Source of the DNA: Myxococcus stipitatus | Lineage (GTDB): Bacteria > Myxococcota > Myxococcia > Myxococcales > Myxococcaceae | Length of the DNA stretch: 64,000 bases | Assembly: GCF_038561935.1 (NCBI RefSeq) | Contig: NZ_CP102770.1 | Span: forward strand, 7,998,001 to 8,062,000 | Direction: 5' to 3' | Shown: in pieces, positions 9,076-18,336 of the stretch | How positions within the stretch are numbered: position 1 is the first letter of the stretch | How the letters are laid out: every line of letters begins with the position of its first letter | Position numbers and translations under genes: made by a program | The notes under the pieces: model-generated | Seen by the model: only the letters and a program-made list of their open reading frames with translations | What the model was told of the DNA's origin: nothing | Database searches by the model: none

Positions 9076-10655
9076 AGCGGCAACCCCACGACGAACTCCG
9101 TTCCCTCGGCCGGCGCCGAGCGCACCCGGATGGTACCGCCATGCGCGCGGATGATGGAGTGCGCGGTGGACAACCCCAGCCCCGTGCCACCATCCCGCGT
9201 GGTGAAGAAGGGCTCGAACAGGTGCCCCATCATCTCCTCGGTGATGCTGCCCGCCGAGTCCCACACGCGAATCTGGGCTTCCTTCTCCCCTCGCGCCAAC
9301 CCCACCCTCACCTCACCCTGGGGGCCCGCCGCCTGGAAGCCATTGCGCACCAGGTTGATGAGCACCTGGCGCAGCTGGTCCGGGTCCACCGCCGCCATCA
9401 GCCGCTCCTGCGCGGACACCTCCACCCGCACGTCCCTGGCCAGCGGGTCCGCGCGCAGCATGTCCACTGTCTCCGTCAGCAACGCATCCAGGTGGACCTC
9501 TCGGCGCATCGGCTCCGGAGGACGGGCGAAGCGCAGGAAGTCATCCACCAGGCGCGCCAGCCGGTCCGACTCCCGCACCAGGATGTTGGTGAGCTTGAGC
9601 GACACCACGTCCGTCGGGCGCTCTTGCGCCAGGAGCTGCGCGGAGCCTCGCATCGCCGCCAGGGGATTTCGCAGCTCATGCGCGAGCTGCGCGGAGAGCG
9701 CCCCCAGGCTCGCGAGACGGTCCGAGCGCTTGAGGTCCTCCTCCATCCGCCGCAGCTCGGTCAGGTCCTGGAAGACGATGAGCAGCGCCCCTGGCTCACC
9801 CTCCAGCGGCGTCACCGACAGGCCGAGGATGCGCCGCTGGCCATGATTCGTGCTCACCACCAGCTCGCCTCGCGAAGAGCGCGGCGCGAGCCCGGAGACC
9901 CCTGGCAGGAGGGACTCGAGCGGCTGCCCCATGTGACGCCCGTCCTCGACGTGGAGGATGGCTCGCGCGGCGGTGTTGACGTAGGTGACGCGCCGCTGGG
10001 CATCACACGTGATGAGGCCCGAGGGCATCGACGAGAGGATCTGCTGCTGGAGCCCCCCCAGCCTGCGCAGGTCCTCCTCACGCGCCGACAGCGCGCCACC
10101 CGTCGCGGAGAGCTGCCGCGCCAGGTAGCCGGCGAGCACCGCGATGAGCGCGAGCGCCAGCAGGTTGCTGCCCAGCACGAAGAGGCCTCGGCTGGAAAAC
10201 ACCGGCCCCATGGGTGCGTCGCTCGACAGTCGCAGAACCACCACGAGACCGGAGAACGCCACAGCGCCCGACACTGCCACCCACAGCGCGCCCCGACCGT
10301 CCAACACCACGGCGGCGCCGATGACGGCCAGGCTGTAGAGGAACGTCAGCGGAGAGTCGGCCCCACCACTGAGGTACACGAGGCCCGTGGCGATGACAAC
10401 GTCACCCACCACCTGCACCCAGGCATCCAGCCGCCCGGCCTTGCGGCGCCGAAGCCGAATCCCCACCACCACCGTGGAGACGTAGGCGGCGATGATGACG
10501 CCCAACGAGAGGGAGTCAGCCTGGCTCGGCTCCTCGAAGGGCTGAAGCAGCAGGCGACCCACGGTGATGACGAGCGACAGGCTCGCCGCCACCGTTCGGA
10601 ACAACACCAGCCAGACCAGGCGCACACGCAGACGCTCGGCGGCGTCCGCGCGCAC
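9072..10655 (-). CDS. pilS: PilS, membrane sensor histidine kinase
   Basis: From the GTG at 10655 the product is about 527 residues. It has roughly six hydrophobic helices in the first 170 residues, a PAS-like domain (about 200-300), a HisKA dimerisation helix with the phospho-accepting histidine in LAHELRNPLAAM near residue 325, and a HATPase domain with an N-box (LINLVRNGFQA) and GTGLGLS. PilS senses pilin levels in the membrane in other species and phosphorylates PilR. The gene lies 16 bases after pilC and overlaps pilR by 4 bases. The exact start is uncertain: the reading frame stays open upstream into pilC, and no strong Shine-Dalgarno marks the GTG. Confidence 0.88.
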   Translation of the reverse strand: MRADAAERLRVRLVWLVLFRTVAASLSLVITVGRLLLQPFEEPSQADSLSLGVIIAAYVSTVVVGIRLRRRKAGRLDAWVQVVGDVVIATGLVYLSGGADSPLTFLYSLAVIGAAVVLDGRGALWVAVSGAVAFSGLVVVLRLSSDAPMGPVFSSRGLFVLGSNLLALALIAVLAGYLARQLSATGGALSAREEDLRRLGGLQQQILSSMPSGLITCDAQRRVTYVNTAARAILHVEDGRHMGQPLESLLPGVSGLAPRSSRGELVVSTNHGQRRILGLSVTPLEGEPGALLIVFQDLTELRRMEEDLKRSDRLASLGALSAQLAHELRNPLAAMRGSAQLLAQERPTDVVSLKLTNILVRESDRLARLVDDFLRFARPPEPMRREVHLDALLTETVDMLRADPLARDVRVEVSAQERLMAAVDPDQLRQVLINLVRNGFQAAGPQGEVRVGLARGEKEAQIRVWDSAGSITEEMMGHLFEPFFTTRDGGTGLGLSTAHSIIRAHGGTIRVRSAPAEGTEFVVGLPL

Positions 10656-10671
10656 AGGGGGGACCGCAGAG

Positions 10672-11925
10672 TTACTTGATCGCGCCGGCAATGGAGAAGA
10701 TGGGCAGGTACATGGCGATGAGGAAGCCACCGACCACGCCGCCGAGGAACACCATCAACAGAGGCTCAATCATCGCTGTCAGCGCGCTGACAGCGGTGTC
10801 CACCTCGTCGTCGTAGAAGTCGGCGATCTTGTTGAGCATGGTGTCCATGGCGCCGGTGGCCTCACCAACACCAATCATCTGCACCACCATGGAGGGGAAC
10901 ACCTTGGTCTCCTGAAGCGGACCGGCGATGTTCTTGCCTTCGGAGATCTTGCTCCGCACGTAGTAGATGGCCTCTTCCACCGTGCGATTGCCAGCCGTCT
11001 TCGCCGTCACGTCCAGCGCGTCCAGAATGGGAACGCCGGAGGAGATCATGGTGCCCAGCGTGCGCGTGAAGCGCGCCACCGCGACCTTGCGCAGCACGGG
11101 TCCGAACAGCGGCGCCTTGAGGAACACCTTGTCCCAGAACTTGCGGCCCTTGGGCTGCTTGTAGCTCCAGGAGAAGGAGAAGACGAGCGCGGCGATAGAG
11201 CCGAAGACGTACAGCCAGTAGTCCTGCGCCCACTGAGACAGGTCCACGACGAACTGGGTGGGGGCCGGTAGGGCGGAGCCGAAGTCCGCGAACATCGCCG
11301 CGAACACGGGCGTCACCTTCAAGAGCAGGAGCGCCGTCACGCCGATGGCGACCAGGATGACGATGGCCGGGTAGGTCATCGCGCCCTTCACCTTGCGCTT
11401 GAGCTTCTCCGACTTCTCCCGGTAGGCCGCCAGACGGTTGAGGATGGTGTCGAGGATACCGCCCACCTCGCCGGCCGCGCACAGCTGGATGTAGAGCTCG
11501 TCGAAGACCTTGGGGTGCTCCTTCAGCGCATCCGCGAAGGTGCTGCCCTGCTCCACCCGGCCCTTGATGGCCATCACCACCTTCTTGAAGGCGGGGTTGT
11601 CCATCTGGCTGGCGAGGATGTCGAGGCACTGCACCAGCGGCAGGCCGGCGTCGATCATCGTCGCGAACTGACGGGTGAAGACGAGGATGTCCTTGCCCGT
11701 CACCCCGCCCATGCCAGGCAGGGTGATTTCGCCGTCCAGCGCGCTCTTCTTGCGGACCTTGACGGGGTTGAGCCCCAAGGACTTGAGACGGGCGTTGACG
11801 GCCTCCAGGTCGGAGGCCTCCATCTCGCCCTTCTTCGTCTCACCGGCCTTGGTCTTCGCCTCCCAGAGGAACTGGGACGTGTTCTTCTTGGAAGCTGTTG
11901 CCTTTTGGACTGCTGGTGCTGCCAT
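10672..11925 (-). CDS. pilC: PilC, type IV pilus inner-membrane platform protein
   Basis: The 417-residue protein belongs to the GspF/PilC family. Two cytoplasmic GspF domains (about 85-210 and 290-410) each carry the family's conserved glycine/acidic segments (AGEVGGILDTILNR; GVGEATGAMDTMLNKIADFYDDEV) and are followed by hydrophobic helices; a third helix lies near 235. The short Lys-rich N-terminus fits cytoplasmic placement. PilC couples the PilB and PilT ATPases to pilin assembly and disassembly. It is third in the operon, 57 bp after pilT and 16 bp before the chosen pilS start. Confidence 0.95.
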   Translation of the reverse strand: MAAPAVQKATASKKNTSQFLWEAKTKAGETKKGEMEASDLEAVNARLKSLGLNPVKVRKKSALDGEITLPGMGGVTGKDILVFTRQFATMIDAGLPLVQCLDILASQMDNPAFKKVVMAIKGRVEQGSTFADALKEHPKVFDELYIQLCAAGEVGGILDTILNRLAAYREKSEKLKRKVKGAMTYPAIVILVAIGVTALLLLKVTPVFAAMFADFGSALPAPTQFVVDLSQWAQDYWLYVFGSIAALVFSFSWSYKQPKGRKFWDKVFLKAPLFGPVLRKVAVARFTRTLGTMISSGVPILDALDVTAKTAGNRTVEEAIYYVRSKISEGKNIAGPLQETKVFPSMVVQMIGVGEATGAMDTMLNKIADFYDDEVDTAVSALTAMIEPLLMVFLGGVVGGFLIAMYLPIFSIAGAIK

Positions 11926-11982
11926 GAGCTCGACCTCCGCGGACGCCGCGCGAGTCTAACCGCTGAATCTCAAAACCAGGAA

Positions 11983-13095
11983 CTAACGACCCGCCGGCCC
12001 GCCTGGAGCCCGCTGTCCGACCGGCATTCCACCTCCAGTCGCCAGGATGTTGCGCAGCTCGTCCGGGTCGCTGGAGCGTCCGAAGGCCTCGTCCTGGGTG
12101 ATGACCCGCCGCAGGAGCAGCGCGGCCAGCGCCTGGTTGAACGTCTGCATGCCGAACTTCGCCTGACCCACCTGCATCGAGGAGTAGATCTGGTGGACCT
12201 TGTCCTCGCGGATGAGGTTCCGGATGGCGGGGTTGGGCACCATGACCTCCAGCGCCAGCACGCGGCCCGGAGCACCCGCCTTGGCCACCAGCGCCTGACT
12301 CATCACGCCCTCCAGCACGAAGGAGAGCTGCGCGCGCACCTGCGGCTGCTGGTACGGCGGGAACACGTCCAGCACGCGGTTGATGGTCTGCACCGCGCTG
12401 TTGGTGTGGAGTGTCGCGTAGCAGATATGGCCCGTCTCCGCGATGGTGAGGGCCGCCTCGATGGTCTCGAGGTCTCGGAGCTCACCGACCAGCACCACGT
12501 CCGGGTCCTGGCGGAGGATGTACTTGAGGGCCGTCTTGAAGTTCCGGGTGTCCGCTCCCACCTCGCGCTGGTTCACCAGGCAGTTCTTGTGTGGGTGCAG
12601 GTACTCGATGGGGTCCTCGATGGTCATGATGTGCTCATGACGCTCGGTGTTGATCTTGTCGATCATCGAGGCCAGCGTGGTGGACTTGCCCGAGCCCGTG
12701 GGGCCCGTCACCAGGATGAGGCCGCGCGGCTTCTTCACCAGCTCCGCGACCACGGGCGGCAGGCCCAGCTCCTGGAACGTCAGGATCTTGAAGGGAATGG
12801 TACGGAAGGCCCCGGCCACCGCGCCGCGCTGCATGAAGATGTTGGCGCGGAAGCGCGACAGGCCCTTCACGCCGAAGGACAGGTCCAGCTCATTGTCCTC
12901 CTCGAACTTGTGCTTCTGGGCGTCCGTGAGGATGGAGTAGCAGAGCTGCTTGGTCTCCACGGGCGTCAGCGGCGCCGTCTTCAAGGGGACGAGCTCGCCG
13001 TCCACGCGCAACTGGGGCGGAGAGCCGGTGGTGACGTGGAGGTCGGAAGCGCCCTTCTCGACCATCGCCTTGAGGAGCTGGTGCAGGTTGGCCAC
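11983..13095 (-). CDS. pilT: PilT, pilus retraction ATPase
   Basis: The 370-residue secretion ATPase has Walker A GPTGSGKST, an Asp box (TIEDPIEYLH), Walker B (VVLVGELRDLET), a His box, and the PilT-specific AIRNLIRE motif near the C-terminus, which is known to be needed for retraction in PilT proteins. It powers pilus depolymerisation and so twitching or S-type motility. It starts at GTG 13095, with a GAAGGA ribosome site upstream, 38 bp after pilB. The C-terminal tail beyond the motif is Gly/Pro-rich and short. Confidence 0.96.
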   Translation of the reverse strand: MANLHQLLKAMVEKGASDLHVTTGSPPQLRVDGELVPLKTAPLTPVETKQLCYSILTDAQKHKFEEDNELDLSFGVKGLSRFRANIFMQRGAVAGAFRTIPFKILTFQELGLPPVVAELVKKPRGLILVTGPTGSGKSTTLASMIDKINTERHEHIMTIEDPIEYLHPHKNCLVNQREVGADTRNFKTALKYILRQDPDVVLVGELRDLETIEAALTIAETGHICYATLHTNSAVQTINRVLDVFPPYQQPQVRAQLSFVLEGVMSQALVAKAGAPGRVLALEVMVPNPAIRNLIREDKVHQIYSSMQVGQAKFGMQTFNQALAALLLRRVITQDEAFGRSSDPDELRNILATGGGMPVGQRAPGGPAGR

Positions 13096-13133
13096 GGTGG
13101 GGGAGTCCTTCGGTCAGGCGTTGGAAAGGGTGA

Positions 13134-14834
13134 CTAGAAGCGGTCCGGGGCGGTGTTGCCGACCACCTCTTCCAGGGTGGTGGCGCCGTCCATCACCTTC
13201 TTGAGACCGCTCATGCGCAGGCTGCTCATGCCCAGGCGGATGGCCTCCTGCTTGAGCTCCGCGGCGGACGCGCCGTTGATGACCAGCTCCTTGAGGCCGT
13301 CCCAGAAGGGCATGACCTCGTAGATGGCCACGCGGCCCCGGTAGCCCCGGTCATTGCAGTCGCGGCAGCCGACCTTCTCGTACAGCGTGAAGGTGCCGAT
13401 CTTGTCCGGGGGCACGCCGGCGTCGATGAGCGCCTGCTCGTCCACGTGGTCCGCGGGCTTCTTGCATGCGGGGCACAGCCGGCGCGCCAGACGCTGGGCG
13501 AGGATGAGGTTGAGCGAGGCCGTCACGAGGAACGGCTCGATGCCCATGTTGAGCAGGCGACTCACCGTGCCCGGGGCATCGTTGGTGTGCAGCGTGGAGA
13601 GCACCAGGTGGCCCGTGAGCGCGGCCTTCACGCCGATTTCCGCCGTCTCGAAGTCGCGGATCTCACCAATCATGATGATGTCCGGGTCCTGCCGCAGGAA
13701 GCTGCGCAGCGAGGCGGCGAAGTTCAGGCCGATGTCGTCATGCATCTGCACCTGGTTGATGCCGGCGAAGTTGAACTCGACCGGGTCCTCGGCGGTGCAG
13801 ATGTTGGTGCCCACGTCGTTGAGGCTGGAGAGCGCCGAGTACAGCGTCGTCGTCTTGCCGGAGCCCGTGGGGCCCGTCACCAGCACCATGCCGTAGGGCC
13901 GGTCGATGGCCTCCTTGAACCAGGCCAGGGGCTCCGGGTCGAAGCCCAGCTTCGTCATGTCGAGCTGGAGGTTGCTCTTGTCGAGCAACCGCATGACGAC
14001 CTTCTCGCCGAAGAGCGTGGGGCACACGCTCACGCGGAAGTCCATCTCCTTGCCGCCGCCAATCTTGATCTTGATGCGGCCGTCCTGCGGCAGGCGGCGC
14101 TCGGAGATGTCGAGCGAGGCCATGATCTTCAAACGCGACGTGATGGCGTTGCGCAGCTTCATCGGCGGACGCATCACCTCGTACATCACGCCGTCGATGC
14201 GAAAGCGGACGCGGAAGTCGCGCTCGTAGGGCTCGATGTGGATGTCGGACGCGCGCTTCTTGATGGCGTCCATGAGGATGAGATTCACGAGCTTGACCAC
14301 GGGCGCGTCGTCCGCGGCCTTGGCCATCTCGTCGATGTTCTCCGTCTCCTCCTTCGCCAGCTCGATGTCGTCGGCCACGTCGCCGACGATGTCCTCCATC
14401 GAGGGGCCCTTCTCCGCGTAGTACCGCTCGATGGCCTCGCGGATGGAGACCTCGGACGCGACCACCGTCTCGATGTTGTAGCCGGTGAGGAACTTCAGGT
14501 CGTCCACCGCGAAGATGTTGGACGGGTCGCACATCGCGACGATGAGCGACGGGCCGGCGCGGTTGACGGGAATCACCAGGTGCTTCTCGGCCACTTCCTT
14601 GGGCACGAGCTTGATGATGTCCGGGTCGATGTCGAAGTCTTTGAGGTTGATGGCCGGCACGCCGTACTGCTTGGAGAGGAAGTCGGTGAGCTTCGACTCC
14701 TCGATGGCGCCCGTCTTGATGAGCGCGGTGCCGATGCGCGTGCCGCTCTTCTGCTGCTCTTCCTGGGCCTTGCGCAGTTGCTGGACGGAGATGAGGTTCT
14801 CGCGGACCAGCAGTTCACCCAATCGACCGGACAT
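13134..14834 (-). CDS. pilB: PilB, pilus extension ATPase
   Basis: From the ATG at 14834 the product is 566 residues. It begins with two MshEN-type modules (about 1-150: GRLGELLVRENLIS and later RIGTALIKTGAI), which in related ATPases bind cyclic di-GMP. The motor follows with Walker A GPTGSGKTT, Asp box, Walker B (DIIMIGEIRDFET) and a zinc tetracysteine CPAC...CRDC. It drives pilus polymerisation at the inner membrane. It is first in the pilBTCSR operon, with a promoter about 120 bp upstream. Longer in-frame starts add a Pro/Arg-rich stretch inside the promoter region and are unlikely. Confidence 0.96.
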   Translation of the reverse strand: MSGRLGELLVRENLISVQQLRKAQEEQQKSGTRIGTALIKTGAIEESKLTDFLSKQYGVPAINLKDFDIDPDIIKLVPKEVAEKHLVIPVNRAGPSLIVAMCDPSNIFAVDDLKFLTGYNIETVVASEVSIREAIERYYAEKGPSMEDIVGDVADDIELAKEETENIDEMAKAADDAPVVKLVNLILMDAIKKRASDIHIEPYERDFRVRFRIDGVMYEVMRPPMKLRNAITSRLKIMASLDISERRLPQDGRIKIKIGGGKEMDFRVSVCPTLFGEKVVMRLLDKSNLQLDMTKLGFDPEPLAWFKEAIDRPYGMVLVTGPTGSGKTTTLYSALSSLNDVGTNICTAEDPVEFNFAGINQVQMHDDIGLNFAASLRSFLRQDPDIIMIGEIRDFETAEIGVKAALTGHLVLSTLHTNDAPGTVSRLLNMGIEPFLVTASLNLILAQRLARRLCPACKKPADHVDEQALIDAGVPPDKIGTFTLYEKVGCRDCNDRGYRGRVAIYEVMPFWDGLKELVINGASAAELKQEAIRLGMSSLRMSGLKKVMDGATTLEEVVGNTAPDRF

Positions 14835-14956
14835 TCGTGAAGCCTCTTCCTTGTGGCAACGAAGGATGGGACGGGCGGGGGCCCGCCTCGCTCTCGGGGA
14901 GCCAGGGGCGATGCCTCGGGGCCCCACAGCACCTTTGGCACGGTTCCTGACAGTGG

Positions 14957-14985
14957 ATTAGAGGGGAGCCGCGCACATCCGTCAA
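14957..14985 (-). promoter_or_regulatory. sigma-70-like promoter for pilBTCSR
   Basis: Read on the minus strand there is TTGACG, a 17-bp spacer and TCTAAT, a close match to the housekeeping consensus and rare in DNA this GC-rich. It lies between ribF and pilB, giving a leader of about 115 bases before the pilB ATG. A 6-bp perfect inverted repeat (14994-15009) sits just upstream of the -35 and could be an operator or the end of ribF. Only sequence match supports it. Confidence 0.6.
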
Positions 14986-15049
14986 GGCGCCCTCGTGGGT
15001 GCCCCCACGCCTCCAACCCATTGAACACGCACGGGAAAAATGTGCGCGC

Positions 15050-15979
15050 TCAGGCTCCGGTCCGCGCAATCACCGTGCGCGCCGCCTCCACGTCGCGCTT
15101 GATCTGCCCCGTCAGCTCCGCCACGGAGCCGAAACGCTGCTCGGGCCGCAGCCGCTCCAGGAACTCCACGCGCAGCTCGCGGCCATAGAGGTCGCCGGCG
15201 AAGTCCAGCAGGTGCGCCTCGATGGTGACCTCGGTGCCACCAAAGGTGGGCTTGATGCCGATGTTGGCGGCGCCGCCGTACCAGGTCCCCGAGGACTCGC
15301 CTCCCAGGAGGCGCACGCGGATGGCGTACACGCCCGGCGCGGGACGCAGCTCGTTCTGCGTGTCCACGTTCGCGGTGGGAAAGCCGATGGTCCTCCCCCG
15401 CCCCGCGCCCGCCACCACCATGCCGTCCAGATCAAAGGGCCTGCCCAGGAGCCGGCACGCGGCGGACACGCGCCCCTCCAGGATGTACTCGCGCACCCTC
15501 GAGGACGAGGCCACCACCCCATCCACCGTGACGGGGGCCACCACATGGACCTTGGCGCCTCGCCGGCCCGCCGCCTCGCGCAGCGTGTCCACCGTGCCCG
15601 CTCTCGCGGCGCCGTAGGTGAAGTCGCTGCCCACCACCACGTGCGCCACGCCCAGCGCGTCGAACAGCGTCGCCTCGAAGTCGGCCGGCACCGTCCGGGC
15701 GTAGTCGCGCGAGAACGACTGCACCACCGTGGCCTCCAGGCCCAGGCTGGCGAGCAGCTCCAGACGCCTGGGCAGGAGGGTGATGAGCTTGGGCGCCAGG
15801 TCCGGCTGGAGCACCTTGCCCGGGTGAGGGTTGAAGGTGAACGCCGCGGGGGGCGCGTGCCGACGTGCCTCCGCGAAGAGGGCCTGGTGCCCCACGTGCA
15901 CGCCGTCGAAGTTGCCCAGAGCGAGCGCCCGGCCGATCAGCGCCCGGCCCGCCTCGGCCACCGAGTGGAAGACCTTCAT
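15050..15979 (-). CDS. ribF: bifunctional riboflavin kinase / FAD synthetase
   Basis: The 309-residue cytoplasmic enzyme phosphorylates riboflavin to FMN and adenylates it to FAD. The N-terminal FAD-synthetase half has ALGNFDGVHVGHQAL (nucleotidyltransferase HxGH-type site) at about 20-34 and SSSRVREYILEG, the ISSTxxR-like loop. The C-terminal kinase half has GRTIGFPTANV and the GVYAIRV, ANIG, KPTFGG and EAHLLDF segments in the usual order. Length is typical of the family. The ATG at 15979 starts 9 codons before the first strand. A much longer open frame upstream lies antisense to trmB and is not coding. It diverges from trmB, 69 bp apart. Confidence 0.95.
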   Translation of the reverse strand: MKVFHSVAEAGRALIGRALALGNFDGVHVGHQALFAEARRHAPPAAFTFNPHPGKVLQPDLAPKLITLLPRRLELLASLGLEATVVQSFSRDYARTVPADFEATLFDALGVAHVVVGSDFTYGAARAGTVDTLREAAGRRGAKVHVVAPVTVDGVVASSSRVREYILEGRVSAACRLLGRPFDLDGMVVAGAGRGRTIGFPTANVDTQNELRPAPGVYAIRVRLLGGESSGTWYGGAANIGIKPTFGGTEVTIEAHLLDFAGDLYGRELRVEFLERLRPEQRFGSVAELTGQIKRDVEAARTVIARTGA

Positions 15980-16048
15980 GCCCCCCCTATACCAGTGTTT
16001 TTCCCTGGCCAGACCCCGCATGACCGTGGTTGGAGCGCCCCTACGCAC

Positions 16049-16669
16049 ATGCCTCGCCCTCGCCTGCTGCCAGACCCCGTTGGCCTCCACCTCGTCGAGA
16101 TGTCGACACCTCCGGACTGGGACGCCGAGTTCGGCTTCTCCGGCCCGCTGGAGCTTGAAATCGGCTCGGGCGCCGGTGGCCATGCCCTGGAGTACTGCCG
16201 CCGCAACCCGCATGTGCGCTTCGTCGCCTTCGAGTGGCGCAAGAAGTACGCCCGGGACACCCTGGACCGCGCCGCCAAGGCGGGCCTGCGCAACCTGCGC
16301 GTCGTCGAGTCCGACGCCCGCTTCGTCGTCCCCCGCATCTTCGCGGACGACTCCCTCTCCGCCATCCACCTCCAGTTCCCCGACCCGTGGTGGAAGCGCG
16401 CACACGCCAAGCGCGCCGTCGTCCAGCCCGCCTTCGCCAAGCTCCTCTTGGGCAAGCTCGCCCCGGGCGGGCTCTTCGACATGCGCACCGACGTCCAGGA
16501 CCGCGGGGAGAGCATGCTCTCCATCCTGGAATCCGTTGGATTCCACAACCCCTTGGGTTCCGGTGTTTTCCATCCGTATGACCCGGAGGAGGTGCCGTCC
16601 ACGCGGGAGCGGCGCTACCTGGCGACGGGGGAGCCCGTCTACCGCGCCCGGCTCACCCGGCCCCGCTGA
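16049..16669 (+). CDS. trmB: tRNA (guanine-N7-)-methyltransferase
   Basis: The 206-residue product makes m7G46 in the variable loop of tRNA using SAM. The SAM site is LEIGSGAGGHALEY near residue 33, and the family signature IHLQFPDPWWKRAHAKRAVVQ comes at about 109-129; DMRTDV follows as in other TrmB proteins. It is cytoplasmic and its length fits compact TrmB forms. The ATG at 16049 is chosen because reading further upstream enters ribF antisense. It diverges from ribF and precedes the diguanylate cyclase gene by about 108 bp. Confidence 0.95.
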   Translation: MPRPRLLPDPVGLHLVEMSTPPDWDAEFGFSGPLELEIGSGAGGHALEYCRRNPHVRFVAFEWRKKYARDTLDRAAKAGLRNLRVVESDARFVVPRIFADDSLSAIHLQFPDPWWKRAHAKRAVVQPAFAKLLLGKLAPGGLFDMRTDVQDRGESMLSILESVGFHNPLGSGVFHPYDPEEVPSTRERRYLATGEPVYRARLTRPR

Positions 16670-16777
16670 GCGTCCAGAAGACAGACACTTGCCCAACCCC
16701 TTGGCTTCCCCGGGTGGGCGGGGGAGAATCGCAGTCATTCTGGCAGCGCGGGATGATTGTACTGGGGGCGCAACCGC

Positions 16778-17821
16778 ATGGCGGAGGGAGACAGGAAGAG
16801 GACGCAGGAGGTAGCCCACCGGCCAGGGTCCGGCGGGGAGCTCAGCGGCCGGACGGTGCTCATCGTCGACGACGACCCGGCGCATGTGGCGCACGTGCGG
16901 GAGGGGCTGGCGCCCCGGGGATACCTCTTCAGGGAGGCCCATGACGGGCCCCAGGCGCTGTCGGCCATCCGCGAGTCCCGCCCGGACCTCATCCTGATGG
17001 ACGTGGAGATGCCGGGGCTGGGCGGCGTGGAGGTGTGCCGGATCATCAAGGCCAACTCCGGGGAGGACGGCTTCGGCTTCATCCCGGTGATTCTCATGAC
17101 GGCGCGTCAGGCGGCCGGCAAGGTGGAGGGGCTGGAGCTGGGGGCGGATGACTACCTGGTGAAGCCCTTCGACATGCTGGAGCTGTCGGCCCGCGTGAAG
17201 TCGATGCTGCGGCTCAAGGTGCTGCAGGACACGCTGGTGGAGAAGAACCGGGAGCTGGACAAGGCCAACAAGGAGCTGGCGCGGCGCCGCGAGGAGCTGC
17301 TCGCGCTCAGCCGCACGGACGCGCTGACGGGTCTGTTCAACCGGCGATGCTTCGAGGAGCGACTCACCGAGGAGTTCGCCCGCTCCCGGCGCTACCAGTC
17401 CCCTCTGTCGCTGGTGATGCTGGACATCGACCACTTCAAGCGCATCAACGACACCTTCGGGCACCCCTTCGGGGACCAGGTGCTCAAGGCGGTGGCCCAG
17501 ACGGCGCGCACCCGGCTGCGTGAGGTGGACGTGCTGGCGCGCTACGGCGGCGAGGAGTTCATCGCCCTCCTACCCGAGACGGGCCCCGCGGACGCGCTCA
17601 AGGTGTGTGAGCGCGTGCGGGAGGCCATCGCGGCGCTCGGGGTGGAGCATGTGAGCGTGGAGGGGAAGCGGCAGGAGGTGAGACTGACCGCGTCACTGGG
17701 CGTGGCCACGGTGCCGTCGGCGGACCTGAACAGCGCGGAAGCGCTCCTGCGCGCGGCGGACGCCGGGCTCTATGCGGCCAAGGGAGCGGGCCGGAACCGT
17801 GTTCGGCAACACGTTCCGTGA
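16778..17821 (+). CDS. REC-GGDEF diguanylate cyclase response regulator
   Basis: The 347-residue protein has a receiver domain (DDD near 31-33, phospho-acceptor D75 in LILMDVEMPG, K129 in VKPF), a coiled-coil linker (about 145-175), and a GGDEF domain from about 178. The active-site motif is GGEEF at 257-261, so it should be catalytically active in making cyclic di-GMP. An RxxD product-inhibition site (R248, D251) sits five residues upstream, so feedback control is likely. M. xanthus DmxB, which affects pili and exopolysaccharide, has this architecture as I recall, but orthology is not shown here. I chose ATG 16778 over a TTG seven codons upstream. It may lie in one transcript with the lipoprotein gene that follows. 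Confidence 0.92.
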   Translation: MAEGDRKRTQEVAHRPGSGGELSGRTVLIVDDDPAHVAHVREGLAPRGYLFREAHDGPQALSAIRESRPDLILMDVEMPGLGGVEVCRIIKANSGEDGFGFIPVILMTARQAAGKVEGLELGADDYLVKPFDMLELSARVKSMLRLKVLQDTLVEKNRELDKANKELARRREELLALSRTDALTGLFNRRCFEERLTEEFARSRRYQSPLSLVMLDIDHFKRINDTFGHPFGDQVLKAVAQTARTRLREVDVLARYGGEEFIALLPETGPADALKVCERVREAIAALGVEHVSVEGKRQEVRLTASLGVATVPSADLNSAEALLRAADAGLYAAKGAGRNRVRQHVP

Positions 17822-17876
17822 GTGGGACGCAGCTGAGGCTTTCCCCCGGAGCCGCTTTGACCTAAACCCCGTTCCC

Positions 17877-18293
17877 ATGCGCTTGACCGCGACGACGACC
17901 TGGTTGCTCGCCCTGCTCCTGGTGGGCATGGGCGGCTGCAATCAGCCCCGCTTCGGTACACCGCAAGATGCGTATACGTCCTTCCACCGACTGGTGAAGC
18001 GCGGCGAGCTGCGCGCGGCCTGGGGCGCCTTGTCCCAGCCCACGCAAGAGTCGCTGACGAAGCGGGCCCAGGCGGTGAGTGACGCGTCGGGGGGCGCGGT
18101 GAAACCCGAACCCCTGGGTCTCTTCTTCGCGAATGTCCCACCTCCTCCGGATGTTACGGAGGTCTCATTGGTCCGGGAGGCTGGCAACGAGGCGACCGTG
18201 CTCGTGCGCTCGTCAGGCAGCACCCATGAGGTCCGGATGGTCCGGGAGCCGTCAGGGTGGAAAGTGGACCTCTCAGCCTCCCTTCAGCCGTGA
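17877..18293 (+). CDS. small lipoprotein of unknown function
   Basis: The 138-residue product starts with a lipoprotein signal: Arg near the N-terminus, a hydrophobic core (LLALLLVGMG) and a lipobox ending at Cys21 (GMGGC). The mature part (TPQDAYTSFHRLVKRGELRAAW) resembles small DUF4878/NTF2-like domains in which a helix pair is followed by a short beta sheet, but the match is weak. It would be anchored in the envelope. I chose the ATG directly before the signal peptide; an upstream in-frame start would put 35 non-signal residues in front. It follows the diguanylate cyclase by 55 bp on the same strand. Confidence 0.75.
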   Translation: MRLTATTTWLLALLLVGMGGCNQPRFGTPQDAYTSFHRLVKRGELRAAWGALSQPTQESLTKRAQAVSDASGGAVKPEPLGLFFANVPPPPDVTEVSLVREAGNEATVLVRSSGSTHEVRMVREPSGWKVDLSASLQP

Positions 18294-18336
18294 AGCCGGG
18301 CATGCCCGGACTCCTCGCATCAGGTAACGTACGACT

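Noticed and set aside
14999..16048. Upstream extension of trmB to 556 residues
   Set aside because: The added part is antisense to ribF and without homology; TrmB is full length from 16049.
15980..17464. Upstream extension of ribF to about 800 residues
   Set aside because: It runs antisense through trmB and the diguanylate cyclase and adds no domain; ribF is complete from 15979.
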